8,082 nucleotides of DNA from Geodermatophilaceae bacterium (GTDB taxonomy: Bacteria; Actinomycetota; Actinomycetes; Mycobacteriales; Geodermatophilaceae), in the NCBI GenBank assembly GCA_013812385.1, contig JACCTM010000166.1, forward strand, positions 1 through 8,082, read 5' to 3'. The translations under genes and the position numbers were made by a program. The notes under the pieces are model-generated. The model did not search any database, had not been told where the DNA came from, and saw only the letters and a list, made by a program, of their open reading frames with translations. This document shows, piece by piece, positions 1 through 4,812 of the stretch (position 1 is its first letter; each line of letters starts with the position of its first letter).

Positions 1-140
1 CCGCTCCGTGTTCCGGCGCTTGCCTGACAGGGACAAGCTGACGCGCGAGGTGCCGGCGCTCTTGTTCGTGCTTCCGGAGCCCGCGGTGTACAGGTCAGCC
101 GGCGTGCAGATCTGCGGAGAAGCGATAGCCGTGGGATCCT
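1..140. other. Left-edge stretch with coding-like periodicity but no assignable gene
   Basis: Third-position G/C bias is visible at every third base, so the stretch may be coding. The same wobble phase fits a plus frame, starting with GTG at 8 and open to 271, and a minus frame. The minus frame reads like a secreted Ser/Thr/Gly-rich protein, with ICTPADLYTAGSG near its middle, but shows no ATG, GTG or TTG start in this stretch. The plus frame would overlap the better-supported gene at 141-815. I recognise no family with confidence. It could be the edge of a neighbouring gene, a decayed fragment, or upstream sequence of the plus-strand gene. Confidence 0.25.
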
Positions 141-815
141 TTGCAGGTGACTGGCCCAGGCACTCAACGGGGGCGCTTCGGGCGCCCGGCTGCTCGACGC
201 CTGCTGCTGGTCTCCGGAGCAGTGGCGGCAGTCTTGCTGGCTGGTGGCATCGCAGTTCTCTCCCTGGCTGACAAAGCTCGATCACCGGCTGAGCCTGATC
301 GCTCTGCCGCCCCTTCCTCCGTCGCGTCATCCTTCAACGGAGCTGGCGGTCTGGGCGTCATCGCCATCAGCGACGGGGGTCAGGTCGTGGCCCTCGTCGA
401 CACGGAGAACCCTGCCGGAACCAATGAGGCCGTTGTCTCAGGGCGGGTTGAAACGCTCTCGGGCGGATGCGTCGGGCTCGTCAGGGACGGCGGAAATGTT
501 GTGGTCGTCTGGCCGGCAGGAACCACCTTCTCCAAGGACTCGACAGGACTTGACGTGCCGCTTTACGGTGCGGTGCCCTACGGCAGCCAACTGACGACGG
601 GGGGCGGATACACCAGGATCGACGAGTGGGTCTTTCGCGCTTTGGTACCGCGAGACTGCGATGCCACGGACGTCGCCTATATCGCCGCACGACCGGACTA
701 TCCGGCCAGACCCAGCCTTCAGCGGCTGGGGCGGGCCGTTGCTGACATTTGCGCGGGTCAGCGACGGATTTGCGGTGTAGCCCCGACGGGATTCGAACCC
801 GTGCTACCGCCTTGA
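141..815 (+). CDS. Membrane-anchored or secreted hypothetical protein, 224 aa, ending inside tRNA-Glu
   Basis: I do not recognise a named family. A basic N-terminus (Arg-rich, residues 10-20) precedes one hydrophobic segment at about 21-43, which fits a type II anchor or an uncleaved signal. There is no lipobox cysteine. A Ser/Ala/Pro-rich linker (45-65) leads into a small domain at about 70-182, with SGGCVGL around C110, VVVWPAGTT at 121-129, and C173 in RDCDA. These two cysteines could form a disulfide outside the membrane. The WP-G-T signature with following Gly-rich strands resembles small extracytoplasmic beta domains of actinobacteria, but that is an inference. The start is TTG at 141; GTG at 147 with a weak upstream GGGATCC is an alternative. 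An in-frame TAG at 126 limits extension. The last 13 residues (GVAPTGFEPVLPP) are mostly antisense tRNA-Glu sequence, so the true C-terminus is suspect. It is convergent with the tRNA genes and probably not part of the minus-strand operons. Confidence 0.6.
   Translation: MQVTGPGTQRGRFGRPAARRLLLVSGAVAAVLLAGGIAVLSLADKARSPAEPDRSAAPSSVASSFNGAGGLGVIAISDGGQVVALVDTENPAGTNEAVVSGRVETLSGGCVGLVRDGGNVVVVWPAGTTFSKDSTGLDVPLYGAVPYGSQLTTGGGYTRIDEWVFRALVPRDCDATDVAYIAARPDYPARPSLQRLGRAVADICAGQRRICGVAPTGFEPVLPP
738..765 (-). terminator. Possible hairpin downstream of tRNA-Glu
   Basis: The inverted repeat gttgctgac / gtcagcgac is separated by 10 nt and starts 12 nt past the 3' end of the minus-strand tRNA-Glu. 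On the minus transcript it gives six perfect pairs, then a C-A mismatch and two more pairs. On the plus transcript all nine pair, with one G-U. No T-run follows. It may terminate or aid processing of the tRNA transcript, or may be chance within the plus-strand gene. Confidence 0.25.
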
Positions 816-850
816 GAGGGCGGCGTCCTGGGCCTCTAGACGACGGGGCC
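778..850 (-). tRNA. tRNA-Glu (anticodon CTC)
   Basis: The 73-nt cloverleaf is complete on the minus strand. The anticodon stem is CCGCC/GGCGG, enclosing loop CTCTCAA with anticodon CTC. The T arm is CGGGTTCGAATCCCG, and the acceptor stem begins GGCCCCG, pairing with CGGGGCT (a G-U at 1-72). The discriminator is A, and CCA is not encoded. It is the last gene of the minus-strand cluster, 20 bp after tRNA-Gln and downstream of gltX, whose enzyme charges it. The plus-strand gene's stop codon at 813-815 lies inside it. Confidence 0.96.
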
Positions 851-870
851 GTGCGATGTGCTGATGAGCG

Positions 871-942
871 CTGGGGTACCAGGACTCGAACCTAGACTAA
901 CGGTGCCAGAAACCGACGGGCTGCCAATTACCCCATACCCCA
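871..942 (-). tRNA. tRNA-Gln (anticodon CTG)
   Basis: The 72-nt cloverleaf is on the minus strand. The acceptor stem TGGGGTA pairs with TACCCCA and carries the U1-A72 pair typical of tRNA-Gln, with discriminator G. The loop TTCTGGC contains anticodon CTG, and the T arm includes GGTTCGAGTCC. The D stem is GGGT/GCCC. The top anticodon-stem pair (27-43) is a T-T mismatch, leaving four good pairs. CCA is not encoded. It starts 36 bp after the end of the CPBP gene, so it may be cotranscribed with gltX or use its own unseen promoter. In actinobacteria it is normally charged with Glu by GluRS and then amidated by GatCAB. Confidence 0.95.
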
Positions 943-978
943 AATCGATGCGCATGACTGCCGCACCGAACGTGAACT

Positions 979-1995
979 CTACCCAACCGGTCCGCGGCTC
1001 GCCCAACCCGCCTCGGCTTGGCCCGCCCCGACCTGCGATGGGGACGCGTACGGCGGGACCGAATACGGCGACTGCGGCGGTGGCTGACCGGGACCGGGTA
1101 TGACATTGGACAGGGCGGCTTCGGTCGGGTCCGCTGACCTGCCCAGGAGCTCGGGCTGCCAGCGCTTGCGCGTCTTGGCGACCACCCAGACATAGATGCC
1201 CATCACGAGGATGTCCAGGCCGACGATCAACGCAGCCGTGCCGGGTCCGCTCTGGATGTCCGAACTCGTCTCCCCACCCAGTGCGCCCACCACGAGGAAG
1301 ATCACAACGTTGTTGGCCGCATGCAAGGCAATCGCGGCCTCCAGCCCCCCGGTCAACCAGACGACGGCTGAGGCCGCCAGGCCGAAGGCGAACCGATCGA
1401 GAAAGGTGAAGACGTCCCCCGGAGCATGGGCGAGGGAGAACAGCGTGGCCGTGATCAGGGCAGCCAGTAGCGCTCCGGTCGTACGGGACGGGATCCACGA
1501 GCTGATGGCCTGGCTGGCATACCCGCGGAAGACGAACTCCTCAGCAGCGGACTGCAGCGGCGTACTGACCACCACGATCACGAACAGCAGCAGATACTCG
1601 CTACCATCGAAGCCCGTGGTGGGGCCGATCCCCCCGCCGGCCGCCAGGCTCAGCAGAATGCCCAGGCCGAGAATGACCAGGGCCAGCCCGCCGTAGCGCC
1701 AGATCAGGCGCCAACGGATCCGGCCCAGCACCGAGGACGACCAACCCAACCTTTCGGTGTGCACCACCCAGGCCAGCCAGACCGCCGGGATCGCCACGAT
1801 CAGAGTGGCGTTGGCCAGTGCAAGTGTGCCTGGATCAGTCAGGTCCTCCAGCCGGGTCAGATCCTCCAGATCGAGACCGCCGGCCAGGAAGGCAAACACG
1901 ACGATGAATACCGCAACGACGTAGGAGCCGGCCAACGCGAGCAGGCCGAGTAGCGGGCGCCACCAGCGGTAATTCACGGTGCGCATCAGTCGCAA
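979..1995 (-). CDS. CPBP-family (CAAX protease / Abi-like) intramembrane metalloprotease, main part
   Basis: This is a multi-pass membrane protein, 338 aa from TTG at 1995 (ATG at 1986 is equally possible; neither has a clear ribosome binding site). Hydrophobic segments lie at about 14-38, 60-78, 100-118, 134-147, 172-189, 203-213, 221-240 and 253-272. The three CPBP/Rce1 motifs are present: EEFVFRG (E152, E153, R157), SLAHAP (H190), and HAANN (H225, N229). Glu and His residues of these motifs form the predicted metal-dependent catalytic site. Family members cleave membrane-embedded peptides or process prenylated or bacteriocin-type substrates; the substrate here is unknown. The C-terminal 55 or so residues are a Pro/Gly/Gln-rich tail. 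The same frame runs upstream without interruption to an amber codon at 2155-2157, and beyond it to an ATG at 2433. The ancestral gene was therefore almost certainly 979-2433 (484 codons) and coupled to gltX. Whether this part is translated now depends on reinitiation, readthrough or correction of the TAG. Confidence 0.85.
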   Translation of the reverse strand: MRLMRTVNYRWWRPLLGLLALAGSYVVAVFIVVFAFLAGGLDLEDLTRLEDLTDPGTLALANATLIVAIPAVWLAWVVHTERLGWSSSVLGRIRWRLIWRYGGLALVILGLGILLSLAAGGGIGPTTGFDGSEYLLLFVIVVVSTPLQSAAEEFVFRGYASQAISSWIPSRTTGALLAALITATLFSLAHAPGDVFTFLDRFAFGLAASAVVWLTGGLEAAIALHAANNVVIFLVVGALGGETSSDIQSGPGTAALIVGLDILVMGIYVWVVAKTRKRWQPELLGRSADPTEAALSNVIPGPGQPPPQSPYSVPPYASPSQVGAGQAEAGWASRGPVG

Positions 1996-2088
1996 GTAGG
2001 GCTGCGGTTCGGCGTGCGGGATCCTGGCGAAGCTGGGCGGCCGGACCGGTCCCCACCCAGGCCCGGGCGGGTACCACGCCGGTCCGTA

Positions 2089-2211
2089 CAGCTGCGGGCC
2101 ATACCCGGGTTGCGGGCCGTACCAAGGTGGCGGGCCGTACCCAGGTTGCGGGCTCTACGCCGCTGGCGGACCGTACCCAGGCGACGGGCCATACGCCAGC
2201 GGCGGGCCGTA
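2089..2211 (-). repeat. Seven 18-bp units encoding YGPxxx hexapeptides
   Basis: GGGCC-type cores recur exactly every 18 bp, at 2096, 2114, 2132, 2150, 2168, 2186 and 2204 on the plus strand. On the minus strand the units read YGPPLA, YGPSPG, YGPPAA, (stop)SPQPG, YGPPPW, YGPQPG and YGPQL, followed by a YGPAWYPP stretch. This is a low-complexity Pro/Tyr/Gly cytoplasmic segment before the membrane domain. Such repeats expand and contract by slippage. Unit four has TAG AGC where the others have TAC/TAT GGC/GGT. Confidence 0.9.
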
Positions 2212-2433
2212 CCCCAGCATGCCGTGACCGAGCGGGGTGGCTGCCAGCGTCGGGTCCTTGCCCGATCCTTCCGACGCTGAGGAGGGCTGCACCGCGGGGA
2301 TGTACCAGCCAAACACCGGCGCGGGGGGCGCCTCGACCCAAGGCTCGGCCGATCGCTCTGGTTGGGGTCGGGGTTGTGCGGGCTCTTGTGCCGGCACCGA
2401 GCCCGGTCCCCCGGGCTCCGACACGTGCGTCAT
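2155..2433 (-). CDS. N-terminal Pro/Gly/Tyr-rich part of the CPBP protease gene, cut short by amber codon
   Basis: These 92 codons run from ATG at 2433 to TAG at 2157-2155. The ATG overlaps the gltX TGA as ATGA, a typical translational coupling. The product is hydrophilic and low in complexity: Pro/Glu/Gln-rich for about 45 residues, then a WYIPAVQP stretch, then three YGPxxx repeats. It has no membrane segment and no enzyme motif. It lies in the same frame as the CPBP membrane domain that ends at 979, so it is best read as the first 92 residues of a 484-codon protein. Cytoplasmic Pro-rich N-terminal extensions are common on actinobacterial membrane proteins. As an isolated peptide it has no evident function. 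Confidence 0.65.
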   Translation of the reverse strand: MTHVSEPGGPGSVPAQEPAQPRPQPERSAEPWVEAPPAPVFGWYIPAVQPSSASEGSGKDPTLAATPLGHGMLGYGPPLAYGPSPGYGPPAA

Positions 2434-3929
2434 CTGGCTAAGCTCACCGACTGAGCTGCGGCGTTCAGGCGGCGCAGGGCCCGCTCACGGCCGAGTAGCT
2501 CGAGGGATTCATACAGCGGCGGAGAAACAGTACGGCCACACACCGCAACTCGGATCGGGGCAAATGCTTTGCGCGGCTTGATCCCCAGTTCGTCGACCAA
2601 GGATGACTTGAGCGCGGATTCGATGTCGGCGGCGACCCACTCCGGCAACGCGCCCAGCACATCAGCGGCTGCGGTGAGGATCGGACCCGAAGAAGCGTCG
2701 AGAACCTTCTCCGCACTGTCCGGTTCGACCGCGAACTCATCCTCGGCGATAAAGAGGAACCGAAGCAGACCGGCCGCCTCGGAGAGCACAGTCATCCGTT
2801 CTTGGACCAGCGGCGCCGCCCGGCGCAACAATGCCTGCTGATCGTCCTGCGGCGGAGCGCTGATCAGACCCGCCTGAACCAGATATGGCTGCACCCGGAC
2901 GAGGAAATCTTCCGGGTCGAGGGCTCGAAGATGCGTCGCATTGATGGCTTCGGCCTTGCGGACATCGAACCGGGCCGGGTTGGGGCTGACCTTGTCGATG
3001 TCGAAGGCGGGGACCATCTCAGCCATCGAGAAGATGTCTCGGTCGTCGGCGATCGACCAACCAAGCAGCGCAAGGTAGTTCAGCAGACCCTCGGGCAGGA
3101 AGCCCCGCTCGCGGTAGACGTCCAAGGACGCCTGCGGATCACGCTTCGAGAGCTTCTTGCTGCCCTCACCTGTGACGTAGGGCAAATGACCGAAGCGCGG
3201 CGCCCCCGAGCCGACGCCGATCCCGCTCAGTGCCTCATAGAGAGCCAGCTGTCGAGGGGTGGAGGGCAGCAGGTCCTCACCGCGCAGCACGTCAGTGATC
3301 TCCATCAGCGCATCGTCGACGGGATTCACGAAGGGGTAGAGCGGGATTCCGTTCGCCCGCACGATGACGAAGTCCGGCACCGCGCCGGCAGCAAATCGGA
3401 TCTCACCCCGTACCAGGTCGTTCCAGGCGAGATCGTGATCGGGCATCCGCAGGCGGATGACCGGGACCCTGCCTTCGGCACGAAAGGCAGCCACCTGCTC
3501 CGAGGGCAGCTCACGATCGACGTTGTCATAGCCCAGCTTCGGGTCACGACCGGCAGCACGGTGCCGCGCCTCGATCTCGCCGGCGTTCGAGTACGACTCG
3601 TAGGCCGCCCCGGATGTCAGTAGCTTCGCCGCGATGTCGGCATAGAGGCCGTCCCGCTCGGACTGCCGGTACGGCGCATGCGGTCCGCCGACTTCCGGTC
3701 CTTCGTCCCAGTCCAGCCCGAGCCACCGCAGGCTGTCCAGCAGGTGGTGGAAGGAGCCCTCGGTGTCCCGGCTCGCGTCGGTGTCCTCGATCCGGAAGAC
3801 GAACGTCCCGCCGTGGTGGCGGGCGTAGGCCCAGTTGAACAACGCGGTACGGATTAGGCCGACATGCACCGTGCCCGTCGGCGACGGGCAGAACCGCACC
3901 CGTACTCCCGTGCCGACTGGACCGCTCAT
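2430..3929 (-). CDS. gltX: Glutamyl-tRNA synthetase (GluRS), class I
   Basis: This enzyme ligates glutamate to tRNA in the cytoplasm. The product is 499 aa, normal for bacterial GluRS. The HIGH-type ATP-binding signature PSPTGTVHVG is at residues 15-24, and the KMSKS-type loop KLSKR at 259-263. Family blocks RIEDTD (46-51), LRGEDLLPSTPRQ and NYLALLGW are present, and the C-terminal region is the anticodon-binding helical domain. The Cys-rich zinc knuckle seen in some GluRS is replaced by ESYSNAGE, without the cysteines. ATG at 3929 is chosen although the frame stays open upstream to 4226. It starts exactly at the conserved N-terminus, follows GGGCAAGG, and overlaps the upstream gene's TGA as ATGA. 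The stop likewise overlaps the next ATG. In actinobacteria this enzyme is usually non-discriminating, charging both tRNA-Glu and tRNA-Gln; both tRNAs lie downstream here. Specificity itself cannot be read from the motifs. Confidence 0.97.
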   Translation of the reverse strand: MSGPVGTGVRVRFCPSPTGTVHVGLIRTALFNWAYARHHGGTFVFRIEDTDASRDTEGSFHHLLDSLRWLGLDWDEGPEVGGPHAPYRQSERDGLYADIAAKLLTSGAAYESYSNAGEIEARHRAAGRDPKLGYDNVDRELPSEQVAAFRAEGRVPVIRLRMPDHDLAWNDLVRGEIRFAAGAVPDFVIVRANGIPLYPFVNPVDDALMEITDVLRGEDLLPSTPRQLALYEALSGIGVGSGAPRFGHLPYVTGEGSKKLSKRDPQASLDVYRERGFLPEGLLNYLALLGWSIADDRDIFSMAEMVPAFDIDKVSPNPARFDVRKAEAINATHLRALDPEDFLVRVQPYLVQAGLISAPPQDDQQALLRRAAPLVQERMTVLSEAAGLLRFLFIAEDEFAVEPDSAEKVLDASSGPILTAAADVLGALPEWVAADIESALKSSLVDELGIKPRKAFAPIRVAVCGRTVSPPLYESLELLGRERALRRLNAAAQSVSLAR

Positions 3930-4726
3930 CCTTGCCCGCCGGTCGGAGCCGGAGTCAGGCCATTGGCGCCCACAACATGGTTGGGAAGCGTGCCCAGATT
4001 CTCGATGATGACGTCGACCCGTTGCCCGGCGAGGATCGGCCCGACCCCAGCCGGCGTCCCAGTGAGGATGACGTCGCCGGGAAGCAACGTCATGACCTCG
4101 GAGACAAACGCGATGATCCTCGGGATCGAGAAGATCAGTTGGCTGGTCCGGCCGCTCTGACGCACTTCGCCGTCGACCTCGCAGCGCACCTCGACATCGT
4201 CGGGGTCGAAGTCGGTGTCGATCCACGGTCCGATCGGGCAGAACGAGTCAAAGCCCTTGGCGCGGGTGAACTGCACGTCCTTTTTCTGCAGGTCTCGGGC
4301 GGTCACGTCGTTGCCGCAGGTGTATCCGAACACGCTGTCCATGGCGTTGCTCTCGGTCACTCGCCGTGCTCCGCTGGCCCCGATGACGACGGCTAGTTCG
4401 GCCTCGTGGTGGACGTTGTCGGACAGCTCGGTGAGCCGGATGACATCTCCGGGGCCGATCACCGACGTCGATGGCTTGAGGAAGATCATCGGCTCGGTGG
4501 GGACCTCGTTGCCCATTTCTGCGGCGTGCTCTGCATAGTTGCGTCCTATGCCGATCACCTTGCTGGGCAGGATCGGTGAGAGCAGCCGGACATCACCGGG
4601 ATCGAAGCGGGCACCGGTGTAGACGATAGAGCCGAACGGATGGCCCTCGATCTGGGCGAGATTGCCGTCGGACTCAACTGTGCCGAACGACATTCCCTGG
4701 GCATGGGCGAACCGGACGATACGCAT
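3926..4726 (-). CDS. Fumarylacetoacetate hydrolase (FAH) family protein
   Basis: The product is 266 aa from ATG at 4726. GTG codons at 4729 and 4732 could add one or two residues. The family includes C-C bond hydrolases, decarboxylases and isomerases acting on 2-oxo or acylpyruvate-type acids through a divalent metal. The metal site is visible (numbered from the GTG at 4732): HHEAELAVVIG gives E110 and E112, and GNDVTARDLQ gives D142. RAKGFDSFCPIGPW and LTGTPAGVG (223-231) are further FAH blocks. A short N-terminal domain of about 60 residues precedes the catalytic fold, as in the short hydratase-like members. The closest remembered relative is the conserved gene before gltX in mycobacteria, whose substrate is not firmly known, so I do not assign one. 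Its TGA overlaps the gltX ATG. It heads the operon and has a probable leaderless promoter just before it. Confidence 0.93.
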   Translation of the reverse strand: MRIVRFAHAQGMSFGTVESDGNLAQIEGHPFGSIVYTGARFDPGDVRLLSPILPSKVIGIGRNYAEHAAEMGNEVPTEPMIFLKPSTSVIGPGDVIRLTELSDNVHHEAELAVVIGASGARRVTESNAMDSVFGYTCGNDVTARDLQKKDVQFTRAKGFDSFCPIGPWIDTDFDPDDVEVRCEVDGEVRQSGRTSQLIFSIPRIIAFVSEVMTLLPGDVILTGTPAGVGPILAGQRVDVIIENLGTLPNHVVGANGLTPAPTGGQG

Positions 4727-4734
4727 CACCACCC

Positions 4735-4740
4735 AATCTA
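4735..4740 (-). promoter_or_regulatory. Probable -10 element of the FAH-gltX operon, leaderless type
   Basis: TAGATT on the minus strand (4740-4735) fits the actinobacterial TANNNT pattern. It ends 8 nt before ATG at 4726 and 5 nt before GTG at 4729, so transcription would begin at or next to the start codon. No TTGACA-like -35 is found 16-18 bp upstream (CGAAAG or CCGAAA there). The GCACAAGG repeat cluster begins about 25 bp upstream of the -10, where an activator would bind. Confidence 0.5.
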
Positions 4741-4762
4741 CCCACCCCGAATCGCACCTTTC

Positions 4763-4807
4763 GGTTTAGCACAAGGGGTCCTTGTGCTAATAGGTTTGGC
4801 ACAAGGG
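4763..4807. promoter_or_regulatory. Three-copy GCACAAGG operator-like array with perfect palindrome
   Basis: TTAGCACAAGG (4766-4776) and CCTTGTGCTAA (4780-4790) form a perfect 11-bp inverted repeat around a 3-nt centre. A third copy, GGTTTGGCACAAGGG (4793-4807), repeats GGTTTAGCACAAGGG (4763-4777) with one mismatch, exactly 30 bp away. The array fills the gap between cimA and the FAH-gltX operon, at about -35 to -80 relative to the predicted start. It resembles a multi-dimer repressor or activator site. The TTAGCAC/GTGCTAA ends recall the CIRCE element, but the spacing is 11 bp, not 13, and the inner bases differ. As RNA on the minus strand it could also fold as a terminator-like hairpin after cimA, without a T-run. 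Confidence 0.6.
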
Positions 4808-4812
4808 TTCCT

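Noticed and set aside
943..978. Separate promoter for the tRNA-Gln/tRNA-Glu pair
   Set aside because: No convincing -35/-10 pair could be found in the 36-bp gap, so I left it unannotated.
2089..2211. 18-bp tandem units considered as CRISPR repeats or an iteron origin
   Set aside because: The units are contiguous without spacers, match codon periodicity and encode a Tyr-Gly-Pro repeat in a protein.
979..2433. Frameshift between the Pro-rich N-terminus and the CPBP domain
   Set aside because: The stop at 2155-2157 and the stop at 979-981 are in the same frame (1176 bp apart, a multiple of 3), so the break is a nonsense codon, not an indel.
3614..3838. Plus-strand open frame opposite gltX, and many similar long frames opposite leuB and cimA
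   Set aside because: High GC keeps antisense frames open; the peptides are Arg/Pro-rich without domains and lie wholly inside well-supported genes.
3930..4226. A 99-codon N-terminal extension of GluRS in the same open frame upstream of 3929
   Set aside because: It overlaps the FAH-family gene antiparallel in phase only, is Arg-rich and has no GluRS homology; the ATG at 3929 sits at the conserved N-terminus with ATGA coupling.
4766..4790. CIRCE (HrcA) heat-shock operator, suggested by the TTAGCAC...GTGCTAA ends
   Set aside because: CIRCE is TTAGCACTC-N9-GAGTGCTAA, so the TTAGCAC and GTGCTAA ends are 13 bp apart; here they are 11 bp apart and the inner bases are AAGG/CCTT. No heat-shock gene is adjacent.
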